Shown in pieces: positions 1 to 8,605 of a stretch of 43,146 bases of DNA (positions are counted from its first letter, which is position 1; each line of letters opens with the position of its first letter). Under the pieces are notes generated by a model. The model made no database searches. It worked only from the letters and a program-made list of their open reading frames with translations, and had not been told where the DNA came from. The position numbers were made by a program, and so were the translations under genes. The stretch is from positions 105,716 through 148,861 of the forward strand of contig JAHDXO010000022.1 in NCBI GenBank assembly GCA_023382975.1, in the 5' to 3' direction. Source of the stretch: Pirellulaceae bacterium. Its GTDB lineage: Bacteria > Planctomycetota > Planctomycetia > Pirellulales > Pirellulaceae.

Positions 1-1
1 G

Positions 2-70
2 GGGGGTGGGTTGTGTTTTTGGGTCTGACTTTTTTGCTTGGTGTTGCCCCTTCACCCAAACCCCACCCCC
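2..70. repeat. G/C-rich inverted repeat downstream of top6A
   Basis: GGGGGTGGG at 2-10 is the exact complement of CCCACCCCC at 62-70, leaving a 51-base loop. It lies just past the top6A stop, so it could help end that transcript, but the loop is large and no T-run is obvious. It could also be chance in a skewed stretch. Bases 71-92 show nothing else. Confidence 0.25.
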
Positions 71-92
71 GACCCCGTCCGGTTCCTTGACT

Positions 93-1244
93 TCAGTCCA
101 GGAAATCACCCTCGGCCAAGCGTGCTGGCACGTATTCTTCCGTCACGTAGCTGATCGTCTTGCTGATCAGGGCTTCGACTTCGAGCTTGAAGCCGTTCTT
201 CAGCATCTGTTCGATCTCTTTCTGCCAGGGCTTCTTTTTTTCGAACCACGGGTAGCTGGCGATCTGCTTGGCCCGCTTGATGTCGGTGTCGGACAAGGCG
301 ATCGTGACGCTGGGCGACAGGTTGCAGCGGTCGTAGTCCTTGCTGCGCAGACCGATGTAGCGGGCGTTGGGGATCGCCATCCGTTTGGATTCGTAGGCCA
401 GATTGATCGAACCCTGCTTGATGACGCTGTAGATGTAGTACCCCCAAGGGTCGTTGTCCAACAGGCAGTACACCGGCAGATTCAATTCGTTGTGCAGCCG
501 GTGCAGCAGCCGCCGCACACCGCGAGGCGGTTGGCCGCCGCCGTGCGTCAAAATGCAGTTGTGCTGGCGCCAAAACTTGTCCTCGTTGAACCGCCGCCAC
601 ACCGTGTCCTTTTCGACATGCAGGACGAACTTGGCATCGCTCTTCTTGAATTGGATGATATCCGGTTCGACGATCGACGGGATGCTGTAGCCGCCCGAGC
701 CCATGCGCGAACAATCGATCTCGTCGCCGCTGTCGATGAAGGTGATGTTGCCGACCATCGAGCCGCGGTTCGAAGCGTACACGTGCAGCTCTTCGCGCAG
801 CGTGTTCAGCGTCACCTCGACGTCCTCGATCACCGGGTCGCAGTCCGCCTGGTCGTCGAACGTCTCCTCCCTCGCGCCCTCGATCGTGTGCTTCAGCAGG
901 TAGTACAGACCACGGATGCTGGTTGTCTTGTCCTCTTCGATCAACTGCTTGCAGCCGCTGCTGACCAGCACGGTCTGCATGTAGCTCTTGGCCTGGGACA
1001 GATTGAACAGTTCCCGGCGATTCTTGCCGTTGCCCATCTCGATGAAGCGTTTGGTGCTGTTGTACCGCACGTTCGACAGCGACCGCGACGGGACATCCAG
1101 ATGCGGAGCCCGCCCGCGTTCAGCCGCGCCGACGATCTCGTCCGCCAACCCCGTCAACGCGGCCATCGTCTTCTGGTCCGTGGCGTTCATCTTCCGCTTC
1201 TTGACCTCCGTGTTGCTTGTGGTCGGACTGGTCTTCTTCGCCAT
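93..1244 (-). CDS. top6A: DNA topoisomerase VI subunit A (Spo11/Top6A family)
   Basis: 383 aa, a normal length for Top6A, the DNA-cleaving subunit of the type IIB topoisomerase. Seen: a basic N-terminus; tandem tyrosines Y114-Y115 in an IRGLYYLLKH context, matching the catalytic-tyrosine motif of the 5Y-CAP domain; then a Toprim domain with E211 (HVEKDT) and the acidic DNDPWGYYIY motif (D263, D265), nearly diagnostic for Top6A/Spo11. The start at 1244 is chosen because GGGAGA lies 11-15 bases upstream and family similarity begins after it; the frame stays open 59 codons further upstream, but that stretch looks non-coding and holds a dispersed palindrome. Topo VI needs a GHKL-ATPase B subunit. 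None is encoded directly upstream, since the next gene is divergent, so top6B must lie beyond the left edge or elsewhere. Identification is firm. Confidence 0.93.
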   Translation of the reverse strand: MAKKTSPTTSNTEVKKRKMNATDQKTMAALTGLADEIVGAAERGRAPHLDVPSRSLSNVRYNSTKRFIEMGNGKNRRELFNLSQAKSYMQTVLVSSGCKQLIEEDKTTSIRGLYYLLKHTIEGAREETFDDQADCDPVIEDVEVTLNTLREELHVYASNRGSMVGNITFIDSGDEIDCSRMGSGGYSIPSIVEPDIIQFKKSDAKFVLHVEKDTVWRRFNEDKFWRQHNCILTHGGGQPPRGVRRLLHRLHNELNLPVYCLLDNDPWGYYIYSVIKQGSINLAYESKRMAIPNARYIGLRSKDYDRCNLSPSVTIALSDTDIKRAKQIASYPWFEKKKPWQKEIEQMLKNGFKLEVEALISKTISYVTEEYVPARLAEGDFLD

Positions 1245-1316
1245 GTTGGTATCCGTTCTCCCTGGATGGATGGCTTTCCAGATTTGAAATCCCGCTGTCC
1301 CTTTCCGTTTCAGCCG

Positions 1317-1331
1317 CAGGCTGGCAGCCTG
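1317..1331. repeat. short dispersed palindrome (copy 1)
   Basis: CAGGCTGGCAGCCTG, two 6-base arms around a 3-base centre, lies between top6A and the divergent coiled-coil gene. Its complement, with a nearby GTAGC on the same side, recurs at 33454-33468. That suggests a dispersed intergenic repeat rather than a gene-specific operator. Confidence 0.55.
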
Positions 1332-1490
1332 TGCTACGCAGAATCTACCAAAAGGCCCTGGATTTCCAAAGACCACGCTTGGCCGAACGGTCACCGACGT
1401 TTTGTGGAACGGTCCGAACATGCTACCATGACACGTCGATGTGTCGTGATTTCGCCACCCTCGGTTGCCCCTCTTTTAGGAGATTGTTCG

Positions 1491-2180
1491 ATGCGAGCGA
1501 ACTTGTTGACCGTGTTCATGTTCGGATTGTCGATGTTGGCGGTTTCGCCGCTGTTTGCCGCGGAGCCGTCCGAGGCCCAGCAGCAAGAGATCGAGTTGCG
1601 GGAGAAGATGGCCAAACTGGTGCAGCAAGCCCGCGAATTGAAACAGGCTGGCAACGAATCCCAGGCGAAGGAATTGATGGAGCAGGTCGGCCAGTTGATG
1701 CGCGAGGCGAAAGAAGCTGCCCAGGCGAGTGACGCTCAGGCGAGTGACGCTCAGGCGAGTGACGCTCAGCCTCGCGAAGGGGGCGGGTTGCAGGAACGGT
1801 TGCAAGCGGCGAAGAATCGCATCATGGAACTCCGCCGCGAAGGCCGTGCCGAAGAAGCCGAAGCACTGGAACGCGAGGTTCGCGAATTCATGCAGCAGAC
1901 GCAATGGAAAAAACAACCTGCCGAAAGACCGTCGGGCGACGACGTCGATCGGCGAGTCCACCATTTGCATGTGGCCGCCGACAATCTGCGCGCCGCCGGG
2001 TTGGACGAACAAGCCGAGCAATTGATGCAGCAGGCGGAACGAATCGTGGCCGCGGCGCGTCAAGCCGCGCCGGAACGGGAAGCGCCGATCCGCGACCTGA
2101 TCGAAGCGGTGCGCCGACTGAACGAGCGCGTCGAGCGGCTGGAGCAAGCGGTCAAGAAACTGATGGATGCCCAGCAATAG
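1491..2180 (+). CDS. secreted coiled-coil protein of unknown function
   Basis: 229 aa. A clear Sec signal peptide covers residues 1-23 (hydrophobic core, cleavage near LFAAEP). The rest is almost entirely charged helix rich in E, Q, A, R and K with heptad character, broken by three perfect ASDAQ repeats (about residues 79-93). The last ~35 residues form a strong leucine/valine coiled coil. AGGAG at 1479-1483 sits eight bases before the ATG. The reading frame is open far upstream, but that part is antisense to top6A. It probably acts in the periplasm or at the envelope as an oligomeric scaffold; no catalytic motif is visible. Proteins of this kind are common in planctomycetes, but I do not recognise a named family. 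Confidence 0.8.
   Translation: MRANLLTVFMFGLSMLAVSPLFAAEPSEAQQQEIELREKMAKLVQQARELKQAGNESQAKELMEQVGQLMREAKEAAQASDAQASDAQASDAQPREGGGLQERLQAAKNRIMELRREGRAEEAEALEREVREFMQQTQWKKQPAERPSGDDVDRRVHHLHVAADNLRAAGLDEQAEQLMQQAERIVAAARQAAPEREAPIRDLIEAVRRLNERVERLEQAVKKLMDAQQ
1725..1769 (+). repeat. three perfect 15-bp tandem repeats
   Basis: The unit GCGAGTGACGCTCAG occurs three times with no mismatch at 1725-1739, 1740-1754 and 1755-1769, encoding ASDAQ three times. Perfect identity suggests recent expansion and likely copy-number variation between strains. Confidence 0.9.
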
Positions 2181-2187
2181 GTCGAGT

Positions 2188-2201
2188 GGCTCGCGCGAGC
2201 C
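2188..2201. repeat. palindrome after the coiled-coil gene
   Basis: GGCTCGCGCGAGCC is a perfect 14-base palindrome eight bases after the stop at 2180. It could form a short stem at the 3' end of the transcript, but no T-run follows, so it is not called a terminator. The rest of 2181-2362 is GC-rich and holds no gene. Confidence 0.35.
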
Positions 2202-2362
2202 GCCGAGCGCGCCTCGCAGTAGGCTGAAATTCGGACCCGCGGCCGGCGGCCGGCGGACGCGGGCCACTTGCGGGGGCCGGTCTCCGACCGAGCGCTCCGG
2301 CCCGAACACGACTCAGGGAATCTTGCTGCCCTTTTTGAATCCGCACCTACAGGAGTCCTACC

Positions 2363-4081
2363 ATGATTCGACGACTTGCCGTCCGCAACGCGCCGTTGCT
2401 GACTCTGGCTTTCCTTGCCGCAGCCTGCTGCTTTACGCCCTCGCGAGCCCACGGCGCTGAATTCCGCCGCCTGCCGTTGCGCCAGTACGCCGACAAGATG
2501 CAAGCGGGTTGGATCGGCCAGATGGCTGGCGTCGGCTGGGGCGGCCCGACCGAATTCAAGTGGAACGGACGGATCATCCCCGAAGACCAGATGCCCAAGT
2601 GGCGGCCGGAACTGATCAATCAGTTCGGCCAGGACGATCTGTACGTCGAAATGACGTTCCTGCGAACACTGGAGTTGTACGGGTTCGACGTTTCGATCCG
2701 GCAGGCCGGCATCGATTTCGCCAACAGCGGCTACGCGCTGTGGCACGCCAACCGGGCCGGACGCGACAATCTGCGGGCCGGCATCGCTCCGCCGGACAGT
2801 GGACATCCGCAGTTCAACAAACACGCCGACGACATCGACTACCAAATCGAAGCCGACTTCTCCGGCCTCATCGCCCCTGGCATGCCCAACTTGGTCATCG
2901 AGTTGGGCGAGAAATTCGGCCGGCTGATGAACTACGGCGATGGCCTGTACGCGGGTCAGTTCGTCGGCGGACTGTACGCGGAAGCCTTTTTCGAGGACGA
3001 TCCTGTCAAGATCGTCGAGGCCGGCTTGCGCTGCATCCCGAAAGACAGCCAGTACGCCGAGATGGTCCGCGACATGCTGCGCTGGTATCGGGAGATCCCC
3101 GACGATTGGCAGAAGACGTGGGAGTTGGTCGAGGAGAAGTACCACAAGGATTCGCGGTACACGCACGGACTGTGCAGCGGACCGGGCGGCGCCGGCACGT
3201 TCAGCATCGACGCCAAGCTGAACGGCGCGTACATCATCATGGGGCTGCTGTACGGGAAACGCGACTTGGATCAGACGATCCTCATCTCGACTCGCTGCGG
3301 ACAGGACTCGGACTGCAATCCGTCCAACTCCGCCGGTGTGCTCTTCACGACGCTCGGCCGTTCGAGTCTGCCCGATCGATTCACGGCAGCGATCAACCCC
3401 GACGGCAAGTTCAGCCACACGGAGTACACGTTCCCCAGGCTGATCGAAGTCTCCGAGAAACTGGTGCGCGACGCGGTGGTGCGCTCGGGCGGTCGGATCG
3501 AGCGCGACACCGACGGCAACGAAGTGCTCGTCATCCCGGTGCTTGATCCCAAACCGACCAAACTGGAGCACAGCCGCGAGCCCGGCCCCAGCTCCAATAG
3601 CCGGTTCACTGACGAAGAGATGGAGCAGATCACCGGGCTGAGCGCATCGAAGCAGATGCAGGCCGAATTGGACAAGGTGCTGCCGGGTTGGACGTTGGGC
3701 CACTGTGGATCGGACATGGAGCCGGGCCCGCGAGCCGAGTATCGCGGCCGAAAGGGCGTCTTCTTGACGCATCCGCTGAGCCGGGAGATCGGCTGCGTGT
3801 TGAGCAAGACGGTCGCCGTGCCCACCGACAAGAAGACCTTGCTGCGAGTGGTCGTGGCGAACGACGAACGTGGCGATTGGGCGTTGGTTGTCAAAGCTGA
3901 TGGCAAGACGCTGGTTACCAAGCCGATCAACCAGGAGACGACCGAGGGCGGTTGGGCCACGGTGGAAGTTGACCTGTCCGGACTGGCGGGCCACGAGGTC
4001 AAACTCGAGCTGGTCAACCAAGCCGACGGCTGGAGCTGGGAAGCCGGCTACTGGGCGGAAGTCGCCGTCGAGAGCCGTTGA
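2363..4081 (+). CDS. secreted ADP-ribosylglycohydrolase-family protein
   Basis: 572 aa. Sec signal peptide at residues 1-32, then an all-helical ADP-ribosylglycohydrolase (ARH) fold. The two metal-binding segments of the family are recognisable: QDDLYVEMTF near residues 90-99, where families usually have DDT, and CGQDSDCNPSNSAG near 311-324, the counterpart of GGDTDTN. The acidic ligands are kept but surrounding residues differ, so the substrate may not be an ADP-ribosyl group. Residues from about 400 form a beta-rich C-terminal extension with a galactose-binding-like look. AGGAG at 2351-2355 supports the ATG. An exported ARH-like protein with an accessory domain next to a glycoside hydrolase suggests work on a glycoside outside the cytoplasm. 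Family call firm, substrate unknown. Confidence 0.85.
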   Translation: MIRRLAVRNAPLLTLAFLAAACCFTPSRAHGAEFRRLPLRQYADKMQAGWIGQMAGVGWGGPTEFKWNGRIIPEDQMPKWRPELINQFGQDDLYVEMTFLRTLELYGFDVSIRQAGIDFANSGYALWHANRAGRDNLRAGIAPPDSGHPQFNKHADDIDYQIEADFSGLIAPGMPNLVIELGEKFGRLMNYGDGLYAGQFVGGLYAEAFFEDDPVKIVEAGLRCIPKDSQYAEMVRDMLRWYREIPDDWQKTWELVEEKYHKDSRYTHGLCSGPGGAGTFSIDAKLNGAYIIMGLLYGKRDLDQTILISTRCGQDSDCNPSNSAGVLFTTLGRSSLPDRFTAAINPDGKFSHTEYTFPRLIEVSEKLVRDAVVRSGGRIERDTDGNEVLVIPVLDPKPTKLEHSREPGPSSNSRFTDEEMEQITGLSASKQMQAELDKVLPGWTLGHCGSDMEPGPRAEYRGRKGVFLTHPLSREIGCVLSKTVAVPTDKKTLLRVVVANDERGDWALVVKADGKTLVTKPINQETTEGGWATVEVDLSGLAGHEVKLELVNQADGWSWEAGYWAEVAVESR

Positions 4082-4153
4082 CGGAGCAAACAGGATGTTC
4101 TTCACTGCATCCGAACCCAGCCCTTGCCACCCGACGATGCGAAGGAGTTGATC

Positions 4154-5863
4154 GTGCCGAGTTTTCGTCGTTGCCGAAGGAGATCGACAGCATCCTTGTT
4201 GCCGGCCGTGTCGGCGGTTGTCATGGGCGTGTTGGCCGCCTGGCTGGGTGCTGGGGGGCGGGTTGTCGCTTCCGCGCCGTTCGGGGGCGACGAGGCGTTG
4301 GGCCGCGGCGGCGTGTACAGCGTCGTGGAACTGCGTTTCCGCGGACCGCAGCAGTCCCCCAAGGACACACCCGCCCGAGACATCGACTTCCATGTCCGCT
4401 TCCGCCACCAGAGCGGAACGCCCGAGTATCGCATCCACGGCTTCTGGGACGGCGACGGAAACGCCGGAACTGAGGGCGACGTGTTTGTGGTCCGGTTCTG
4501 TCCCACCCGGGCCGGACGTTGGGATCTGGTCGAAGTCCAGTCGAATGTTGCGGAACTCGCGGGGCAGCATCAGGGTGGCTATGTTGTCGCCGTCGCCTCG
4601 CAACATCCGGGGTTCTGGGTGGTCGACGACCAGAATCCACGCTGGTTCCGACGTTCCGACGGCTCGCACCAGTACATCTTCGGCAACACTCATTACAGCT
4701 TTCTTTCCGGTTACGAAGCCGGGAATCGGCCGAGCGGTAATTCCATCGTCGACGACATTCGCGGCAATGCGGACTATTTCAAGAAACTCCGCTTCAGCCT
4801 GCACGGCGATCGCTACCCGCACCCGCAAGAGAAGCCGTTCTTCGATTCCGCGGGCCACCCCACCGACTCGGGCGACCATTCCCATCGCCCGAATCCACAC
4901 TGGTTCCACCAGCGGGCCGACCTTGCTGTGCGGACGGCGCACGAGTGCGATTTGATCGCGGACTTGATCCTGGCCGGTCCCGACACGGCCGACTCGCGGG
5001 CCACGCTGCGGGCCGCGGAGAACGCTGGCGATCCGACGCCGTACCTGAAGTACATGGCCGCTCGCTACGGCAGTTACCCCAACGTCTGGATCTGCCTTTC
5101 CAACGAATACAACATCAAGAACCCCCGCTATTCGGAAGCGGAGATCGCTCGCCTTGGCGAAATCATCCGAAGATATCTGCCCTACGCGACACCACTCAGC
5201 GTCCACGCTTCGCCCCCGGTCGTCTGGTCGGAGGCGTTCGACGCCTTGCCGTCCTGGAATACGCACCAGATCGTTCAATGGAAATTGCGCAATATCGGTC
5301 CGGCCGCCGACATGATCCAGAAGGCTTGGCAGAGCAGTGCCGACAGACCGCCGCGCAACAGGCCCACGGTCAATGACGAACTCAGCTACGAGGGCGCGGG
5401 CGACAAGCACTCGCGGGATGATACGATCGAGTCGCACTTGGGCGCTTTTCTGGGCGGCGGATACGCGTCGACCGGTGAGAAATCCGGCAACAAACTGGGC
5501 CAGTATTTCCGCGGGAAATTCAACGTGGCCGAGCATACTGCGGCGCCGCATCTGAAGTGGTTGCGCGAGCAGATCGACCAGAACATCGCCTTCTGGAAGA
5601 TGGCCCCCGACTCACGGATTTTCCAGAATGCCGATCGCGGCGCCCGCGCGATGGCTTGGCCGGGCGAAGAGTGTCTGCTGGGTACGGGGCGCGCCCAGAA
5701 GGGGATCGTCGCCGATCTGCCCGCCGGCACATGGACGGTGACTCGTTACGACGTATTGGCGCGCGAAGCGACGGTGCTGAGCACCACGGCCACTGGGCGC
5801 TACCGTTTCGACGCCCCCGACAGCCGCGCCGCGCTGTTCCATTTCAAGAAGAACGCCGGGTGA
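4154..5863 (+). CDS. secreted DUF5060-domain glycoside hydrolase (putative)
   Basis: 569 aa from a GTG start. GAAGGAG at 4141-4147 fits this GTG better than the ATG at 4124. An Arg-rich N-terminus and hydrophobic segment (residues 12-40) form a signal peptide. Residues ~52-150 resemble the DUF5060 beta-sandwich. The following ~330 residues look like a (beta/alpha)8 hydrolase of clan GH-A type: N317-E318 in CLSNEYN is the usual acid/base arrangement, and E409 or E413 in VNDELSYEG could be the nucleophile. A small beta domain ends the protein. It starts 72 bases after the ARH-like gene and is probably cotranscribed. The polysaccharide substrate cannot be read from sequence. Confidence 0.82.
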   Translation: MPSFRRCRRRSTASLLPAVSAVVMGVLAAWLGAGGRVVASAPFGGDEALGRGGVYSVVELRFRGPQQSPKDTPARDIDFHVRFRHQSGTPEYRIHGFWDGDGNAGTEGDVFVVRFCPTRAGRWDLVEVQSNVAELAGQHQGGYVVAVASQHPGFWVVDDQNPRWFRRSDGSHQYIFGNTHYSFLSGYEAGNRPSGNSIVDDIRGNADYFKKLRFSLHGDRYPHPQEKPFFDSAGHPTDSGDHSHRPNPHWFHQRADLAVRTAHECDLIADLILAGPDTADSRATLRAAENAGDPTPYLKYMAARYGSYPNVWICLSNEYNIKNPRYSEAEIARLGEIIRRYLPYATPLSVHASPPVVWSEAFDALPSWNTHQIVQWKLRNIGPAADMIQKAWQSSADRPPRNRPTVNDELSYEGAGDKHSRDDTIESHLGAFLGGGYASTGEKSGNKLGQYFRGKFNVAEHTAAPHLKWLREQIDQNIAFWKMAPDSRIFQNADRGARAMAWPGEECLLGTGRAQKGIVADLPAGTWTVTRYDVLAREATVLSTTATGRYRFDAPDSRAALFHFKKNAG

Positions 5864-5885
5864 CCGCCGAGCGGTCGTTGGATGT

Positions 5886-6998
5886 TCACGTCAACTTGCC
5901 GGCGGCCTCGATGGGCCAGACGTCCGCGATGCGACCGGCTTCGTGGACGTAGAGCTCCCGGTACAGGTTGCAGGTTGTACAGGCATGGCTGGGCAGCAAC
6001 TGGACCGCTTGACCGACCGTCCAGTCGGGAACGTTGCGCACGATGCAGTGCTCTTCGGAAACGAAGCTGGGAATTTCGGCTTCCGGACTGTCTTTGATGC
6101 GGGGCAAGCCGAATTCGTTTCCGGCGCCTTTCAGTCCGACGTCCAAGACGGCAGTGTCGCCGCGGCGGCTGATCACACGCGCCAAGACCGATAGTGCTAC
6201 TTCGAATTCCGGCAGCATACGGGCGTATCGCCAGTCCATGGTTGCATAGCTGCCCGCCTGCAGTTCGTCCACACCTTCGATGGCGCCGGTGATCTGATAC
6301 GTGGACGAGGATCCGCCGCTGAGCATCCGTACGTCGATGCCGTGGCGTTCGAGCAGTCGGCGCGATTCGATCGCCGGCTCGAAGGACTTCCGGACGGCTT
6401 GGGCGCGCTGTTGCGGATCGTCGAGGTAGACGGCGTGGCCCTCGAAAGCCTGAATGCCGTCCAGCCGCAAGCTTGGCCGCCGAACGATCTCGCGTGCCAG
6501 GTCCAGCACGGGTTGCCCCGCGGGGACTCCGCAGCGGCCCATGCCGATATCGATTTCGATCAAGATGCCGATCTCCACGCCGGCTGCCGCCGCCACGCGG
6601 GAGATCGCTTCGACCTGGGACAAGGCATCCACGGCGACCTTGATGTCCGCACGGCGCGCCACTTGGACCAAGCGGTCGAGTTTGGCGCGGCCGACGACCT
6701 GATTGGCGATCAACAGATCCGTGAATCCATGTTCGGCCAGCACCTCGGCCTCGCCCAGCTTGGCACACGTCATGCCGACCGCCGATCCGGCAGCCAACTG
6801 GCGGCGAGCGAGCGTGACGCACTTATGGTTCTTGAAATGCGGACGCAACTGGCACGGTCGGCCGCGAAAGAAATCCGCCATCCGCCGCAGATTGCGGTCC
6901 GCAGCAGCTCGGTCCAGCAACAGCGCCGGCGTGTCCAGATCTTCGATGGGCGTTCCGATCCAATTGCCACCGAGGTGCATTTCAGTTTGATCGTTCAT
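5886..6998 (-). CDS. D-threonine aldolase / D-serine dehydratase-like PLP enzyme
   Basis: 370 aa, typical for the fold-type III (alanine-racemase-like) D-threonine aldolase family. Seen: LDTPALLLDR at the start of the barrel; RPHFKNHK, where K56 should bind PLP; the SGGSSSTY phosphate-binding stretch; and PSHACTTCN near the C-terminus with H338 and C340 at the metal-binding positions of the family. The start at 6998 follows the SDR gene by 32 bases on the same strand, so the two form an operon. It probably cleaves or dehydrates a D-3-hydroxy amino acid to an aldehyde or keto product. Which of aldolase or dehydratase cannot be settled here. It converges with the glycoside hydrolase across 22 bases. 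Confidence 0.88.
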   Translation of the reverse strand: MNDQTEMHLGGNWIGTPIEDLDTPALLLDRAAADRNLRRMADFFRGRPCQLRPHFKNHKCVTLARRQLAAGSAVGMTCAKLGEAEVLAEHGFTDLLIANQVVGRAKLDRLVQVARRADIKVAVDALSQVEAISRVAAAAGVEIGILIEIDIGMGRCGVPAGQPVLDLAREIVRRPSLRLDGIQAFEGHAVYLDDPQQRAQAVRKSFEPAIESRRLLERHGIDVRMLSGGSSSTYQITGAIEGVDELQAGSYATMDWRYARMLPEFEVALSVLARVISRRGDTAVLDVGLKGAGNEFGLPRIKDSPEAEIPSFVSEEHCIVRNVPDWTVGQAVQLLPSHACTTCNLYRELYVHEAGRIADVWPIEAAGKLT

Positions 6999-7030
6999 TC
7001 CCGCGCCTCTGCTGTTTCCAATGCCGTGAT

Positions 7031-7834
7031 TTACCATGCGGTCCAGCCGCCGTCGATCACCATGTTTTGACCGGTCATGTAGCTGCTGGCATCGCTGGCG
7101 AGAAACAGGACGGCGCCTTTCAATTCGTGCGGCTGCCCCATGCGCCGCATCGGACTGCGGTCGCACAAGCGACGGACTAATTCGAGTGGTGCCTTGTCCG
7201 ACGGAAACGGCCCGGGGCTGAGGCAATTGACTCGCACGCCGTCCGGCGCCCAGCAGACGGCCAAGTGCCGCGTCAGGTGAACGATGCCGCCTTTCAACGC
7301 ATGATAAGCGGCCGGGCTGACGGGGCAAACGTCCCGATAGACTTCCGGGTACGAGCCGACGATCCCGTACATCGACCCGAGCAGGATCACGCTGGCGGGC
7401 TTCTGCCGAGCGACGGCGTGCTCGCGCATCAGACGTGCCAGCAGGAAGTAACCGGTCGCGTTTTTCAGATGACGCGAGAACTGTTCCGCTGTGACGTCCG
7501 TCCAGTCCGCCGCTAGCGGCTCGTGCCCGTTGCTGACCAAGACATCCACCTCGCCCACCGCATCGATCGCCGCGGCGAATCCGGCGAGCAGCGACGGTTC
7601 GTCCATGTGATCCAATTGGACGGCCCGATGAGATGCGCCGTCGCAACTCGGCAGATCGGCGACGACCGCTTCGGCGCGTGCCAGATCGCGGCTGCTGGCC
7701 ACCACCGTCGCGCCCGCTTCGGCCAGCGCACGAGCCAACTCGCCGCCCAGATGGCCGCTGGCTCCAGTGACCAGCGCCCGCTTGCCTCGCAAGTCGAACA
7801 ACTCCGCGACGGTAGGTTCATGGATGGGCAACAT
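7031..7834 (-). CDS. short-chain dehydrogenase/reductase (SDR)
   Basis: 267 aa classical SDR. TGASGHLG (residues 23-30) is the nucleotide-binding motif. The usual NNAG is replaced by SNGHEP near 101-106. The catalytic residues are S154 (LLGSMYG), Y177 and K181 (AYHALKGG), followed by VNCLSPGPF and a C-terminal GQNMVIDGGW typical of the family. GGAG lies about 11 bases upstream of the ATG at 7834. An open extension of 50 codons upstream is disregarded because it lacks family similarity and runs into the neighbouring toxin-like gene. First gene of the pair with the PLP enzyme; the pair may interconvert a hydroxy acid or sugar acid. Substrate unknown. Confidence 0.9.
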   Translation of the reverse strand: MLPIHEPTVAELFDLRGKRALVTGASGHLGGELARALAEAGATVVASSRDLARAEAVVADLPSCDGASHRAVQLDHMDEPSLLAGFAAAIDAVGEVDVLVSNGHEPLAADWTDVTAEQFSRHLKNATGYFLLARLMREHAVARQKPASVILLGSMYGIVGSYPEVYRDVCPVSPAAYHALKGGIVHLTRHLAVCWAPDGVRVNCLSPGPFPSDKAPLELVRRLCDRSPMRRMGQPHELKGAVLFLASDASSYMTGQNMVIDGGWTAW

Positions 7835-7943
7835 CTTGAGCGTCTCCAGACGGTTGCGGACTGAATTCCGTTCGATGCGGTGTCGTCGTACCGATCGCGT
7901 GTCGCATGGCGGATTCTCTGAATCGCGTGGGATTCCCGTAGTT

Positions 7944-8294
7944 CTAGCGAAGTGGCAAGAACTCGACACGACTTCGCATCTCATCCGCCCTCATGATTTT
8001 CGCGACCAATTCCAAGTCCTTGATCGCTTGGCCGACCGTGATGTTCAGTTGGTGGGCGTATACGATGCCAGCAAATTCGCGGCTGGAACTTTGCCAGCGA
8101 TAGGCGAGTTCCAGGAAGTCATCGTCCTGGGTGTAAACGACTCGTCCCAATTCCGTCGCGCGCTGGAGAATCTCTTCGTCTTCCCATTCCGCAGCCCCAT
8201 CCTCGTGCGCGGCCAAAACATCGATTCCGCGTCGTCTCAGTCCCCGAGTCACCGCCGCTGGTACGTGCTGGTCCATGTAGAGCAAGAGACTCAC
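7944..8294 (-). CDS. DUF5615-like PIN-fold protein (putative toxin)
   Basis: 116 aa from a GTG that overlaps the stop of the preceding gene by four bases (GTGA). The N-terminal LYMDQHVP with D8, the central E-rich WEDEEIL, and TQDDDFLEL with D57-D59 match the acidic layout of DUF5615 (Mut7-C-like PIN) proteins, usually found beside DUF433 partners as a toxin-antitoxin-like pair. It would be an RNase by family analogy; activity is not shown. GAGGA about eight bases upstream supports the GTG. The 110 bases to the SDR start hold no gene. Confidence 0.85.
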   Translation of the reverse strand: MSLLLYMDQHVPAAVTRGLRRRGIDVLAAHEDGAAEWEDEEILQRATELGRVVYTQDDDFLELAYRWQSSSREFAGIVYAHQLNITVGQAIKDLELVAKIMRADEMRSRVEFLPLR

Positions 8295-8605
8295 GGCCGA
8301 TTCCTCAGCTCGCGGAGTCTCGCTTGCAGGACGGATGGAGGCTGTGCTCTGGCAATTCGCTCGATGCGTTCAAGCCGTTCTTCGATCTCTCGCTCGATTT
8401 CGTCCTGATGATCGTGGTAGTAGGCAAGAGCGGCGTAGATTTGGGCGAGCGACAGGTGCGGGTGCTGCCGGTGTATTTCGTCGGCGTCCCAATGGTGGGC
8501 TAGGCGATCTAGAACCACCTCCACCACCTTGGTGCGCGTTCCGGCGATCACGGCAGAACCATTCGCCGACATTTCAATATGAGGATACGTAACCGCGCTC
8601 ATCAT
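8291..8605 (-). CDS. DUF433-domain protein (putative antitoxin)
   Basis: 104 aa. The N-terminal half (ISO-like GSAVIAGTRTKVVEVV, then HHWDADEIHRQHPHLSLAQIYAALAYY) is the DUF433 pattern, a short beta segment plus a helix-turn-helix usually found in antitoxins or their DNA-binding part. The C-terminal half is a charged helix (EIEREIEERLERIERI) that could bind the partner. First gene of a two-gene unit with the DUF5615 toxin-like gene, with a 4-base overlap. Starts at 8605 and 8602 are both possible. Likely autoregulates its promoter, by family analogy. Bases 8606-8789 hold no gene. Confidence 0.85.
   Translation of the reverse strand: MMSAVTYPHIEMSANGSAVIAGTRTKVVEVVLDRLAHHWDADEIHRQHPHLSLAQIYAALAYYHDHQDEIEREIEERLERIERIARAQPPSVLQARLRELRNRP

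Noticed and set aside
6..1490. N-terminal extension of the coiled-coil protein by 495 codons
   Set aside because: It runs antisense through top6A, whose catalytic motifs are clear; the signal peptide and AGGAG mark the true start at 1491.
2060..5551. A 1163-codon open frame on the minus strand
   Set aside because: Antisense to the ARH-like and glycoside hydrolase genes, which have signal peptides, ribosome sites and family motifs. High GC gives long open antisense frames; its translation is rich in R, V, D and H with no fold.
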